From IMG/VR virus record IMGVR_UViG_3300007734_000760, positions 1-64,000 of that record: a stretch of 64,000 nucleotides of DNA; one strand, given 5' to 3'. This DNA comes from a virus. How positions within the stretch are numbered: the first letter of the stretch is position 1; every line of letters begins with the position of its first letter. Position numbers and translations under genes: made by a program. Under the pieces are notes generated by a model. The model had not been told where the DNA came from and searched no databases. It saw nothing but the letters and a program-made list of their open reading frames with translations. Positions 33,993 to 42,807 of this stretch are shown here, piece by piece.

Positions 33993-34732
33993 TATATATC
34001 TTTTTTAACAATGTAATAAATTGATTTTATATTTTCAGTTTCAAACTCTAATTTCATTAATCCTTCTAAATTAATACTCATCTTAGCTTTAGTTGCTTCT
34101 TTATTTACGTTTAATATTTCTTTAAGTAAATCAGAACCAAATCCTAATGTGAATTGAGACGGTAAATCTTTTTGTGTAAAATTAGATATAAAATAAGATA
34201 TTTTATTTGCATACTCTATGTCACCACCAAACATTAATTCTAGTTGAAATTCACCATCTAAACTTAACATTGGAGTTAACATAACTGTAGTACTTTCAGG
34301 CAATGATGATTTTGCTTTTATTAAAGCATTTATAATTTCAGTGTTTAATTCTGTTTCTAAATTATATTCTTCAGGACCTGTGTAATTACCTGATTTAGGT
34401 ATAGTTAATATGTCTGCTAAAGTATAATTAATAGTAAATTGATTGTCTGAAATTATTAGTTTGGAAAATATTTTATTATTTTTAATATAATTTAACATTA
34501 CCTCTCCTCCTGTAGTACTAATTAATTTAAGTAATTGTGTTGTATTACTTATTCCTACTGTTGAATCAGGTAATTCAAACTTATTATGAGTTACTTCTCC
34601 AATCATTTCTTTTGTTGGTGAAGTAAATTTAATAGTTATAGATTTATCTTTAATGTCCCATTTAACGGCTTCATTTATTCCGTTTAGATAATATTTGTTT
34701 ATAACACTTAGTAATTCAAATTTTGAAATCAT
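33992..34732 (-). CDS. Sliding clamp (gp45-like)
   Basis: At 246 residues it fits T4 gp45-type trimeric clamps. The call rests on its place between polymerase and clamp loader genes and on clamp-like strands (KSITIKFTSPTKEMIG, FTLGFGSDLLKEIL). It would tether the polymerase and possibly late transcription. Clamp sequence conservation is low, so family assignment is from context plus length. Confidence 0.82.
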   Translation of the reverse strand: MISKFELLSVINKYYLNGINEAVKWDIKDKSITIKFTSPTKEMIGEVTHNKFELPDSTVGISNTTQLLKLISTTGGEVMLNYIKNNKIFSKLIISDNQFTINYTLADILTIPKSGNYTGPEEYNLETELNTEIINALIKAKSSLPESTTVMLTPMLSLDGEFQLELMFGGDIEYANKISYFISNFTQKDLPSQFTLGFGSDLLKEILNVNKEATKAKMSINLEGLMKLEFETENIKSIYYIVKKDI

Positions 34733-34735
34733 AAC

Positions 34736-34768
34736 TTTAATATATGTATTTTTTATTGGAAAGCAAAA
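34736..34768 (-). promoter_or_regulatory. Conserved promoter, variant, inside polymerase 3' end
   Basis: TTTTGCTT (34768-34761) and TATATTAAA (34744-34736), one mismatch in each box, exact 16-base spacer. It would drive the clamp, groES and groEL. Confidence 0.6.
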
Positions 34769-37341
34769 AACTTTTTAACATTTGGATTAAGAGTTGGAAA
34801 CTCCCACTTTAAATCATTATACAACGATTTTAATTTATTAGCTAATAATGAGTCAAATATTTCCTCAACATCAATATATGTTTTAACAAATTCTTCTATT
34901 TCGGGGGGCACTTGGGCATTTGGAACACCTATTGTTTCTATGTTAAATGGATTTTGTTTTAAATTAATTACAAATAATTTATCTCCTTCAATAATAGATT
35001 CATATTTTTTGTCTAACTTTTTAAATTTAAGTAAATCATTGTAACGAACCGCAGCTTTTGTGTTAAAAGGCGCTTTTAATTTAAATCGACTAAATATTTC
35101 TCCAGTGTTTGCTTTAATTTGATAATTTGTTATTTGTTTTACTCCTGTAGGTTTGCCTAGTACTTTAGGATCTAATGTTTTAAGTGATTTATAAAAGTCA
35201 ACTATTGAATTGTCTATTTCAGTTTTATCTTTACCAAATAAAACATTCTTAATAAAGTCTTCACCAAACTTTTTAAATAATTTATTCATGTTAGACTTCA
35301 TTAATTCAAGTCCTTTCATGTCTAATTCATCAACTGGTACTCCTTCTTTGTTAGTAACGTACATTGCATAACGACGTTTACCTGTAGTTAATACTCCAGC
35401 ACATATTACTTCTTGTTTTAGTTGAAAATGGTGAGTATCTGGAGTTATGTTAAATAAACGCTTACTTAACTCATTTAAATAAAAATTAGCATCATTTTGG
35501 ATTTCTTGAGCTAATGTTAATATAAAATTATTTTTTTCTTCAGGTTTAAAATTTGGATGTCTAAATTTAAGTAAATCACCTAACACAATGTATAATGAAT
35601 CAGTATCTGAAATGCAAATATTTTGTTTTTCTTCTTTTATTTCAGTATTAATTTTATCATTTACAAACACAATAGATTCTTGTGTTAATCTTTGACCACT
35701 GTTAGTTATAGCAGCACTACAAATTAAATGTCCATCAGTGTATCTCCAACCGTTTTTAGCAAATGTACCATACATTGCGTTCTGTAAAATCTTAAATGAA
35801 TGTTGAAATAAATCATATAATTTATAATTTGCCCAATCCTCTGCTTTACCAGCTGTTTTCTTTAGTCCTCTATAGTGCTCTCGTTTTTCAAACCAACCTG
35901 CTAAAATAGTTGACACAACACTTTTTTCATTAGTGTCAAATATAGCTCCAGAGGCAGCAATTGTGTAATCATTTTGTTCAATTAAATTAATTACATCTTT
36001 TAATTTTACTTGTGCTGCTTTTAAAGTATAATTCTTTTTATTTAATTTTTCAATTATAATTAGTTCTTCAGGATTTCTTTCTTTAAGTTTTTCTAATGAA
36101 TGATTTTGTTCATAAGTTGGATTATCTTCTATTTTAATTCTACCTATTAGTGTTTCAATGCCTAAATTAAGTGATTTAATAATAGATGGATACAGTGATG
36201 TAAAGTCTAAGTCAATAACATCAAAATACAAACCAGGTATTGGTTCTAGTAAATACCCACCAGCATAAGATATATTCACCGCTTTTAAAGCGGGATTATG
36301 AGTAGTTGGCTTATTTGGTGATATTATACCTTCTCGTTTTAAATGTTTTAATATTGCGCCTTCATTCATAACTGTATTATAATACACACTTTCATAAGGT
36401 ATATTACAAATATGAGAAATCATTATTGTTAATTCGATAAATTTTAATTTTTCTTCTAATTTCTCAATAATTTCAACATCACGTAAGTTATAGTCTATAA
36501 AACGATTTATGTCATTTTTAAATAAAGTATTTAAATTACCTTCATATTCTACTTTACCTAAATTAACATATTTAGTTCCTATGTCTCCTAATTTATATGA
36601 TGATTCTTCCTTCATAATGTACTTTTTATGAAGTAACATATAGTCTAAGTGATTTATTCCTCCTATAGTTACTTGTAAAGCACCTGCAAATTCTCTAAAA
36701 CTTACTTTTCTAATAGGAGACATTCTGTTTATTTCATTTTCACCTAATATTTGTTTAATTCTAAAGTACATATAAGGAATGTCAAAGTAAGCTGAATTGT
36801 ATCCTACTACTATTGTTGGATCTAATTCTTCCCATTTGTCTAAGAATTTTTTAACTAATTCTTTTTCTGAGTAGCAAGGAATAATATGTTTACCATCTTG
36901 AATTGTTTCTTGTATTTCTTTACTTTTATCTACAATAAAACAAATATATTGTTTAGTAGTAACATCTCTTAAAGCAATAGATGTGATAGGCATAGGAGCA
37001 GCTTTAATATATTCAGGTGTTAAAGCACCTCCCATTTCAATCTCAATGTCTAAATAAACAATGTTATGCCAAGAAGGAACAACATCATCTAATTTATAAT
37101 ATAGCTCTCGTAATACTAATAATGATTTATCAATGTCCTTTTCTAGTAAATTAGGATCTTCTTTGTCTAATTTTTTAGTAGGAACAGCCCATCCTCCAGT
37201 TAAAACAGGTTGAGCATTTTCTTGCCATTTATCAACACGTTTCCAATAAGTTGGTTGATATTGAAATTCAGACCAACCAATTTCATCATCACGAAGATAA
37301 TAAGTATAGGTTTTAAAATCGTAGTAAACACTTTGATACAC
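34753..37341 (-). CDS. Family B DNA polymerase (gp43-like)
   Basis: Exonuclease motifs: DIE (Asp98, Glu100), VGYNSAYFDIPY and YNLRDVEIIEKL. Polymerase motifs: A DLDFTSLYPSII, B KILQNAMYGTF, C ISDTDSLYI, then KRRYAMYV. At 862 residues it is a complete replicative polymerase with proofreading, matching T4 gp43 in size (898). It overlaps the MazG-like gene by one base and precedes the clamp gene. Confidence 0.97.
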   Translation of the reverse strand: MYQSVYYDFKTYTYYLRDDEIGWSEFQYQPTYWKRVDKWQENAQPVLTGGWAVPTKKLDKEDPNLLEKDIDKSLLVLRELYYKLDDVVPSWHNIVYLDIEIEMGGALTPEYIKAAPMPITSIALRDVTTKQYICFIVDKSKEIQETIQDGKHIIPCYSEKELVKKFLDKWEELDPTIVVGYNSAYFDIPYMYFRIKQILGENEINRMSPIRKVSFREFAGALQVTIGGINHLDYMLLHKKYIMKEESSYKLGDIGTKYVNLGKVEYEGNLNTLFKNDINRFIDYNLRDVEIIEKLEEKLKFIELTIMISHICNIPYESVYYNTVMNEGAILKHLKREGIISPNKPTTHNPALKAVNISYAGGYLLEPIPGLYFDVIDLDFTSLYPSIIKSLNLGIETLIGRIKIEDNPTYEQNHSLEKLKERNPEELIIIEKLNKKNYTLKAAQVKLKDVINLIEQNDYTIAASGAIFDTNEKSVVSTILAGWFEKREHYRGLKKTAGKAEDWANYKLYDLFQHSFKILQNAMYGTFAKNGWRYTDGHLICSAAITNSGQRLTQESIVFVNDKINTEIKEEKQNICISDTDSLYIVLGDLLKFRHPNFKPEEKNNFILTLAQEIQNDANFYLNELSKRLFNITPDTHHFQLKQEVICAGVLTTGKRRYAMYVTNKEGVPVDELDMKGLELMKSNMNKLFKKFGEDFIKNVLFGKDKTEIDNSIVDFYKSLKTLDPKVLGKPTGVKQITNYQIKANTGEIFSRFKLKAPFNTKAAVRYNDLLKFKKLDKKYESIIEGDKLFVINLKQNPFNIETIGVPNAQVPPEIEEFVKTYIDVEEIFDSLLANKLKSLYNDLKWEFPTLNPNVKKFFAFQ

Positions 37342-37814
37342 TAGAAAAATTTCTTAAGATCTGGTTTGAAATAATTTATTGATTTCATTACTTTCATATC
37401 ATCTCTATAGACAATCCAATTGTCTCCTACTTTTACATAATGGCATGGACGACCTTGTTCAGCAGAACGTTTAATAACTGTTAAACGTGCTTCTTCTTCA
37501 GTTTTACAAACTTTAGATAAATTAGATGCTTGTACTTCAGCATAACCTTCTTCAATTTTGTCTTTTAAACCAAATACTAAAGCTCCATTTCCTAATCCTA
37601 CATAAGTAATATCTAAAATAGCATCAAGTACTCCTACAATATTGTTTTCTTCTACTGCTTGTTTTAATTCATCAAGTTCTTCTTGAATAAAATTAATTAC
37701 AAAATCAGCATCTGATTTATCAATAGTTGGAGTGGTTCTATTTTGCCACTCTTTACCCATTATAATGTTAAACTCCTCTACTTCGGAGATAAACGGTACG
37801 TGTTTTTTTTCCAT
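37341..37814 (-). CDS. MazG-like NTP pyrophosphohydrolase
   Basis: EELDELKQAVEE and DAILDITYVGLG give the EExxE and ExxD-type metal sites of all-alpha NTP pyrophosphatases, and VQASNLSKV is typical of the phage form. Such enzymes hydrolyse nucleotide triphosphates to monophosphates and may adjust pools or alarmones. The C-terminal 60 residues extend beyond the usual domain. Confidence 0.8.
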   Translation of the reverse strand: MEKKHVPFISEVEEFNIIMGKEWQNRTTPTIDKSDADFVINFIQEELDELKQAVEENNIVGVLDAILDITYVGLGNGALVFGLKDKIEEGYAEVQASNLSKVCKTEEEARLTVIKRSAEQGRPCHYVKVGDNWIVYRDDMKVMKSINYFKPDLKKFF

Positions 37815-37816
37815 GT

Positions 37817-38119
37817 TTATATGTTTGTTAATATTAAATAAGATATTTTATATCCAGCAAATGCTCCTAAAGCAGATGGAATTGGAAATACAATTAATTG
37901 TCCTAAAGAAGTAACATATTTTGGTCTGTTAACTATTTTACCCATAAAAAAGTAATATGCTATGTAACCTACTAAAACAGCTAAATCAGCTTTAGTAGCA
38001 ATAAATACCACTAATGTTGCTCCTATAAAACCAAATGTAAAGTTATCTCTTACACCTTCCCATATTTCTAAGGCTGATGCATCTTTATATTCTTTAATTA
38101 TCTTTTTGTATCTTGCCAT
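37817..38119 (-). CDS. Phage membrane protein, 100 aa
   Basis: The start at 38119 (MARYKKIIKEYKD) is preferred to a GTG at 38152. Three hydrophobic segments lie near 29-45, 48-62 and 75-98. Phage membrane proteins with this DASALEIWEGVRDNFTFGF start occur in T4-like marine phages; function is not known. Confidence 0.6.
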   Translation of the reverse strand: MARYKKIIKEYKDASALEIWEGVRDNFTFGFIGATLVVFIATKADLAVLVGYIAYYFFMGKIVNRPKYVTSLGQLIVFPIPSALGAFAGYKISYLILTNI

Positions 38120-38249
38120 CTTGTTTTGGTTCTTCATCAAATAAATCTTCACCCTTATAGTCTGGATGATTTTTATGCATGTAATCTATTCCGTTAACCC
38201 ATACTATGGCTACTAACATTACTATTGTAAACGCTGCGAATTGTATCAT
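38094..38249 (-). CDS. Small membrane protein, 51 aa
   Basis: Found by hand: MIQFAAFTIVMLVAIVW is a membrane segment and the rest (HKNHPDYKGEDLFDEEP) is hydrophilic. It overlaps its upstream neighbour by four bases (ATGA) and its downstream neighbour by 26. Overlap pattern and composition support it. Function unknown. Confidence 0.6.
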   Translation of the reverse strand: MIQFAAFTIVMLVAIVWVNGIDYMHKNHPDYKGEDLFDEEPKQDGKIQKDN

Positions 38250-38485
38250 TGTTCTATTTTTATTTGGTTTGTATCAGATTTTATTTTTTCTATCCATTGA
38301 ATTTTTTTAACTTTAATTGTATCATAGTATAGTACTTTTACTTTAATTGTATCATAATATTTTTCTGGCTTTTCTATAAGTGGTGGTTTTACTTCATATG
38401 AACTTAAAGTAACAACTATTATTATAAGTAATGGAGTTAATATAATAAATAATCCTGAGTAAAACAAGCTATTAAATTTTTTCAT
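38246..38485 (-). CDS. Membrane-anchored protein with internal repeat, 79 aa
   Basis: One membrane segment (about 9-30) and a tail containing YYDTIKVKVL followed directly by YYDTIKVKKI. No known family. Confidence 0.6.
   Translation of the reverse strand: MKKFNSLFYSGLFIILTPLLIIIVVTLSSYEVKPPLIEKPEKYYDTIKVKVLYYDTIKVKKIQWIEKIKSDTNQIKIEQ
38311..38360. repeat. 30-base tandem repeat in a coding region
   Basis: CTTTAATTGTATCATAGTAT recurs 30 bases later with one change and keeps frame, adding ten residues to the protein. Confidence 0.8.
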
Positions 38486-38885
38486 GAGTTAAGTTTTTAT
38501 AAATGTTAGATAATGAATGTTTTACATTTGAGCGTATTTCTGTTTCCATTTTTTCTCTACGTTTTTCTACTTCAATGTCAAATATATTTGATATTAAATC
38601 ATATGTTTTAGTCCAAATATTAATATTATAACTGTATTGATGATTTACAATTGTAAGTTGTTTTGATTCAATAATAATAAATAATTGACTGTCACCACTT
38701 TCAATGTATCTTTTACCTGATATAGGAGAAATAAGTAATGTACTATCTTCTTGATGTATTAATTCTTTACAAATAGTTATACTTTCTTTCTCATACTCAT
38801 TAAAATGAGTATCTTGTTTAGGATTCATTGTTTTAAACAATTTAAGAGCTGTTTTTTGAAATAATCTTTTTAATTTATGTTTCAT
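38472..38885 (-). CDS. Hypothetical protein, 137 aa
   Basis: Basic start (MKHKLKRLFQKTALKLFK, an amphipathic helix), then ESITICKELIHQEDSTLLISP and a helical end. Not recognised. It overlaps its downstream neighbour by 14 bases. Confidence 0.55.
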   Translation of the reverse strand: MKHKLKRLFQKTALKLFKTMNPKQDTHFNEYEKESITICKELIHQEDSTLLISPISGKRYIESGDSQLFIIIESKQLTIVNHQYSYNINIWTKTYDLISNIFDIEVEKRREKMETEIRSNVKHSLSNIYKNLTHEKI

Positions 38886-38898
38886 AACCTTTTTTTAT

Positions 38899-39192
38899 TT
38901 ATTTTATAATGTAATAACCTAATCCAATACTGTTTATAACAAATATCCATTTATAAATTTTTTGTCTTTTAAGTTGTTTTTTTGTTTTAACAAGACTTTC
39001 ATTTAATAAATCAATTTCAATTAATTTTGCTTTTAAATTAGTATTTTGAAAATTTATATTATTTTGTAATTTAACTTCTAATTTTTTATACATGTTAATT
39101 GTTCTTACATAATCAACAGAATCCATATGTTTAGTTTGTGATAACGTTGTTAAACTTAATAACAACATAGTATATAATAATATATTTTTCAT
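38899..39192 (-). CDS. Exported coiled-coil protein with C-terminal membrane segment
   Basis: A signal peptide (1-18, LSLTTLSQT) is followed by a coiled coil (about 28-75) and a hydrophobic end (about 78-96, YKWIFVINSIGLGYYII). It could bridge periplasm and membrane like a spanin. That is inference from layout only. Confidence 0.5.
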   Translation of the reverse strand: MKNILLYTMLLLSLTTLSQTKHMDSVDYVRTINMYKKLEVKLQNNINFQNTNLKAKLIEIDLLNESLVKTKKQLKRQKIYKWIFVINSIGLGYYIIK

Positions 39193-39269
39193 GTTTTGTT
39201 TCCGTTAGTAAAAAACCATGCAAAGTGTTTATTAAACCAATGTTCTAATTTTATTAGTTTTATTTTCAT
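39189..39269 (-). CDS. Microprotein, 26 aa
   Basis: MKIKLIKLEHWFNKHF start; its TGA overlaps the next start codon (ATGA) and its own ATG overlaps the preceding stop in the same way. This double coupling is the support. Confidence 0.4.
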   Translation of the reverse strand: MKIKLIKLEHWFNKHFAWFFTNGNKT

Positions 39270-39349
39270 ATTTTACCCCACCCTTGATGAATCATACATT
39301 TAATTCTATATGACTCGATTAGTGTTAAAAATTTAATTATTTTTTTCAT
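39266..39349 (-). CDS. Microprotein, 27 aa
   Basis: MKKIIKFLTLIESYRIK start, basic. Its TGA overlaps the ATG of the next microprotein (ATGA) and its ATG is two bases past the stop of the lipoprotein gene. No function known. Confidence 0.4.
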   Translation of the reverse strand: MKKIIKFLTLIESYRIKCMIHQGWGKI

Positions 39350-39350
39350 A

Positions 39351-39704
39351 TTATTTTATTATTCTTATTCCTTTATAATTAGTGTTAACAAACTTAATTA
39401 GTTTATTATTCCATTCTATATTCTTTTTGTTTTGTACTATTAATGTTTCTAATGTATTAATTCCATGTATTGATTCATAGTGCTCTTTACTTTTATAATC
39501 TTTTGAACGATCACAAGTACTGTTTATTGGTATAGCAGTTGCTTTTTCCCAAACTACAATTTTTGCTACTGGTTCATCTAAATAATATATTATATTTTTA
39601 TTTACTGACCATTCATCTAATTCATCAATAAGTAACTCAGGTTGAACTGTACATCTAATTAATAGAATTAATAGAATTAATAATATAGATAATACTTTTT
39701 TCAT
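39351..39704 (-). CDS. Putative lipoprotein, 117 aa
   Basis: MKKVLSILLILLILLIRC looks like a lipoprotein signal with LIRC as lipobox (Arg at -1 is unusual). The mature part is beta-like with one further Cys. It overlaps the upstream anchored coiled-coil gene by four bases. The pair resembles an inner-membrane plus outer-membrane spanin set in layout, but the lysis genes are 32 kb away. Confidence 0.55.
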   Translation of the reverse strand: MKKVLSILLILLILLIRCTVQPELLIDELDEWSVNKNIIYYLDEPVAKIVVWEKATAIPINSTCDRSKDYKSKEHYESIHGINTLETLIVQNKKNIEWNNKLIKFVNTNYKGIRIIK

Positions 39705-39964
39705 TTGTGTTTTTGTTTAATTGAATCATACTTATGACCCCAATAACTAATTTCAGATTCTTTAAATTGTAGTTCATCTCTTAAAAAGTGTATTTGATCT
39801 TTTTGATCTACAATAATTTCATTTAGTGAGTCTACTAAATCTGTACAAATGTCTTTTTTATTTTCATTAGATCTATTTGTGTTTATTGTATCTACTTCTA
39901 AAATTATACAATTTATAAATACAATTGCTCCAAAAAATAATATTGTGCTTTTAATTGATGTCAT
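39701..39964 (-). CDS. Membrane-anchored coiled-coil protein, 87 aa
   Basis: One membrane segment (about 6-22), then a helical coil with two Cys near 20 and 40 (VDSLNEIIVDQKDQIHFLRD). It is coupled by ATGA to the lipoprotein. Layout matches an i-spanin; identity not established. Confidence 0.55.
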   Translation of the reverse strand: MTSIKSTILFFGAIVFINCIILEVDTINTNRSNENKKDICTDLVDSLNEIIVDQKDQIHFLRDELQFKESEISYWGHKYDSIKQKHK

Positions 39965-39967
39965 AAT

Positions 39968-40600
39968 TTAAAATTTAGTGCCATTCATTTCAATAGCGTG
40001 TAAAAATTCTTCTCTAATCATATTACTTTTTTCCATAAATACGCCACTAAATTTATTTGTAGTCATTACAGATGGATGTTTAATTCCTCTATGTGAACAA
40101 CAAGTGTGTTTACAAGCAACACTTACTGCTACAGATCTACATTCCATTTTATTAGCTATATAATCATGAATTTGTTGTGTTAATGATTCTTGCATTTGTG
40201 GTCTACGAGCAAACCATTCTACAATACGATTTAGTTTTGATAAACCAATTACTTTTTCACTAGGCACATAAGCTACAGTAGCAAATCCTGTAAATGCTAA
40301 ATTATGGTGAGCACACATACTAGTAATAGGAATACCTGATTGAATTACTAATCCATCATAATTTTCATCATTTGGAAAAGTAGTAATGTTTGGTTCATTT
40401 GACACTGATCCTACAATTAAGTCTTTTAACCATGCTTTTGCTACTCGACGTGGTGTATCTTCTGTTTGTTTATCAGCTGTAAAATCAAAACCTACTGCTT
40501 TTAAAAAATGTCCATAATGTAATTCAGCTTCACTAATCATTTGTTCTATTTCTTCCGGAGTACGAGCTATACTACCATTTGATTTTTTTAATAATTCCAT
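39968..40600 (-). CDS. folE: GTP cyclohydrolase I
   Basis: MCAHHNLAFTG, PSEKVIGLSKLNRIVEWFARRPQ split over the active site, and HTCCSHRG hold the zinc-binding Cys/His residues of FolE. The enzyme opens GTP to 7,8-dihydroneopterin triphosphate, the first step to 7-deazaguanines as well as folate. With queD, queE and queC in the same unit it most likely feeds DNA modification. It is the first gene behind a conserved promoter. Confidence 0.96.
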   Translation of the reverse strand: MELLKKSNGSIARTPEEIEQMISEAELHYGHFLKAVGFDFTADKQTEDTPRRVAKAWLKDLIVGSVSNEPNITTFPNDENYDGLVIQSGIPITSMCAHHNLAFTGFATVAYVPSEKVIGLSKLNRIVEWFARRPQMQESLTQQIHDYIANKMECRSVAVSVACKHTCCSHRGIKHPSVMTTNKFSGVFMEKSNMIREEFLHAIEMNGTKF

Positions 40601-40616
40601 TTTTTATTTTATTTAA

Positions 40617-40649
40617 TTAAATATAAGTATTTTATTTTTGGAAGCCTAA
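40617..40649 (-). promoter_or_regulatory. Conserved promoter (variant -33) for folE
   Basis: TAGGCTT (40648-40642) and TATATTTAA (40625-40617), spacer 16 bases, 16 bases before folE. Confidence 0.72.
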
Positions 40650-40651
40650 CT

Positions 40652-41428
40652 TTATACTCCTCTTTTATCATTATAAGCTACAATGTGAGCTCTTCCAGTA
40701 AAATTATATCCTCTTTTAATACACTCCTCCATCACATAAGGATAGTTGGGTTGTAGTTTGTCTAAAGTATCTCCTGCAGGCATAACCCATACTTTGTTTT
40801 TAGGTATGCTGTGTGTTGTAATAAACTCTTCTATTTCATTCCATACTTCAGGATCATTTCTATCTACAACTGGTTTGAAATGATAATCTAAATGATAGCT
40901 TAACATGTTTTTAATTGCTTCATGATTCATTCTAAACTTGTTATGTTGTGTAATAATCTTTTCATCTACAGCTACTCCTAATGGTGTTTCAGTTCCTAAT
41001 TTTGGAATTGAGTTTTTAAACTTAGGTGATAATGATATTAAATCTATTTTATAATTAGTTTCAACAAAATGACTTCCTTCAGTCTCTATTGTAACATGCA
41101 TTGATCTCATGTTCTTAGCCATAGTGACTAATTCATCTATTAACTTAGGATGCATAGTTGGAGAACCACCTGATATCATTAAATGATTGATTTGTGGATT
41201 AGTTTCAAATAATTCTTTAATAGCGTTAAGAGTCCAAGTTCCTTTTTCTGGATGAATACTTGTATACCAAGAATCACACCATCCTCCTTCACCAAAATAA
41301 CATCTGTGAGTACAGCCTGTTGTTCTAATTAAAAAGTTAGGATATCCTGCTTTTGAACCTTCAGTTTGAACACAAGTATATGCTTCAATGATAGGTTGAA
41401 TCTTATTGTAATCTAATTTATTTTCCAT
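40652..41428 (-). CDS. queE: 7-carboxy-7-deazaguanine synthase (QueE)
   Basis: A radical SAM enzyme: RTTGCTHRC...WC gives Cys39, Cys43 and Cys51, and HLMISGGSPTMH corresponds to the GGEP motif. QueE converts carboxytetrahydropterin to carboxydeazaguanine. The cysteine spacing is CX3CX7C rather than CX3CX2C, so the loop over the cluster is longer. Pathway neighbours make the assignment strong. Confidence 0.9.
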   Translation of the reverse strand: MENKLDYNKIQPIIEAYTCVQTEGSKAGYPNFLIRTTGCTHRCYFGEGGWCDSWYTSIHPEKGTWTLNAIKELFETNPQINHLMISGGSPTMHPKLIDELVTMAKNMRSMHVTIETEGSHFVETNYKIDLISLSPKFKNSIPKLGTETPLGVAVDEKIITQHNKFRMNHEAIKNMLSYHLDYHFKPVVDRNDPEVWNEIEEFITTHSIPKNKVWVMPAGDTLDKLQPNYPYVMEECIKRGYNFTGRAHIVAYNDKRGV

Positions 41429-41445
41429 TTATTATATTTTTTATT

Positions 41446-42015
41446 TTAAATTGCTGCAAATCTTACCATACATCCTATGTATCCTATTGGTCTATATTCT
41501 TCAGGATTATCCAATACTTTTTCTAACATATTACGAATCATTTGTTTATCATCTTCATATGTTCTTACCGGAGCATCAATGTCTTGAGGAAAATCAGGTG
41601 ACCAAGATATAGTAATACTTTGTTTAGGCTCAAATGTTTCTGAATCGTATATTGTGGGTGCAAATACACACCCATCTTTTACTGGTTTGTACATTTCTCC
41701 TGATTGATACATTTTTGGTGTAAATCCTACAGTGTAAACATATCCTACTTTATGTTTATAAGTTGGATTTTCTAAATCAGATATTCTTATAGATTTCACA
41801 ACAAATGGTGTTTTTCCGTCTTCTGCAATACCTGCAGGCAACTCTATCCATATAATTTTATCAAACTCAAAATGTTTAATTAGTTGTACTTCAATTTGAA
41901 CACGCTGTTCTTCGGTTAAATTGTTTACACCATATACTCCTGAAAAAGGTGTTAGTGGGTCAACTTTACTGCTTTCACATATTGATAATAGTTTTTCTGT
42001 TAAATTTGATTTCAT
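41446..42015 (-). CDS. Unknown protein inside the 7-deazaguanine unit, 189 aa
   Basis: I do not recognise the family. Stretches such as DKIIWIELPAGIAEDGKTPF, VGYVYTVGFTPKMYQ and ITISWSPDFPQ are ordered-looking. It lies between queE and queD in a compact operon, so a role in the pathway or in DNA modification is likely. It lacks the QueF signature, so reduction to preQ1 is not supported. Confidence 0.6.
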   Translation of the reverse strand: MKSNLTEKLLSICESSKVDPLTPFSGVYGVNNLTEEQRVQIEVQLIKHFEFDKIIWIELPAGIAEDGKTPFVVKSIRISDLENPTYKHKVGYVYTVGFTPKMYQSGEMYKPVKDGCVFAPTIYDSETFEPKQSITISWSPDFPQDIDAPVRTYEDDKQMIRNMLEKVLDNPEEYRPIGYIGCMVRFAAI

Positions 42016-42026
42016 GATTTATTTTT

Positions 42027-42104
42027 TTAATAATTTTTACCATATATGTAATTTATTTTAATGTCTCCGAATGTGGTTGTTGTAATCCAATAACTATTCT
42101 CCAT
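42027..42104 (-). CDS. Possible microprotein, 25 aa
   Basis: MENSYWITTTTFGDIKINY start; overlaps the queD stop by 11 bases and fills the gap to the next gene. Weak support, from packing only. Confidence 0.3.
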   Translation of the reverse strand: MENSYWITTTTFGDIKINYIYGKNY

Positions 42105-42561
42105 AACTTGCACTGTTTCTTTCATGTTCATAAACTTCTACTTTTACTGCTTTAACTCTTCCATTTGTTTCTTCAAACAAAAACTTATTAATTGCTTCAT
42201 ACAAATACTCAGCAAACTTTTCACATCCAGTTGCTGAAATTACTCTTAGTTGAATGATACCGTCCTTATCCATTTGAATAAACTTATCTAAATAAGGATC
42301 ATCTTGAGCTACAACAACAGTATGATCTAGAAGATAATTAAAATAGTCTTTAGGAGACATTCCATTAATTTGTGTTTTAGATCTCTTCATTCCACCAAAG
42401 TCCCATACCCAGTTTCTATAATCCAACTCACCTTCAAACCATACCCTAAAAGATATGGCATAACCATGTAAAAATTTACAATGTGTATCTTCTGCTTTCC
42501 ATTGACGAAAACAAGCACTGTATCCGTCAAATAATTTTGATGATGTAAATTTCTTATCCAT
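42094..42561 (-). CDS. queD: 6-carboxytetrahydropterin synthase (QueD)
   Basis: CKFLHGYAISFRVWFEG contains a Cys and His of the zinc site and LLDHTVVVAQDDPYLD the catalytic His/Asp; VEVYEHERNSA supplies the conserved Glu. QueD makes carboxytetrahydropterin from the FolE product. It overlaps the thioredoxin gene by eight bases. Confidence 0.88.
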   Translation of the reverse strand: MDKKFTSSKLFDGYSACFRQWKAEDTHCKFLHGYAISFRVWFEGELDYRNWVWDFGGMKRSKTQINGMSPKDYFNYLLDHTVVVAQDDPYLDKFIQMDKDGIIQLRVISATGCEKFAEYLYEAINKFLFEETNGRVKAVKVEVYEHERNSASYGE

Positions 42562-42805
42562 TGATAAATTCTTTTATTTTGTTTTCAGATTGAGTACCTA
42601 CTATACGTTTAATTTCTTGACCGTTTTCTAACAAAATTAATGTTGGAACACTTTTTACTCCATAATCAGCTGTATAAGATACATCATAATCAGTATCTAT
42701 TTTATTAATAGGAATACCCATTTGTTTACTTATTTGTTCTACTGTTGGCTTCATTGCTTGACAAGCTGAGCACCAATTTGCTGAAAAGAAAATTAATTGT
42801 TTCAT
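42554..42805 (-). CDS. Thioredoxin-like protein, 83 aa
   Basis: WCSAC (11-15) is the redox site and VPTLILLENG contains the cis-proline loop. It is short (83 aa), like phage glutaredoxin/thioredoxin proteins. It may reduce ribonucleotide reductase (nrdA/B are near) or keep QueE or QueD reduced; it overlaps queD by eight bases. Confidence 0.88.
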   Translation of the reverse strand: MKQLIFFSANWCSACQAMKPTVEQISKQMGIPINKIDTDYDVSYTADYGVKSVPTLILLENGQEIKRIVGTQSENKIKEFING

Positions 42806-42807
42806 AT

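Noticed and set aside
41446-42015. Possible QueF in the pathway
   Set aside because: The family's conserved Cys and NADPH-binding segments are not visible; left as unknown.
42027-42035. A 22-codon frame starting MVKIIKK
   Set aside because: It runs into the following gene and has no packing support.
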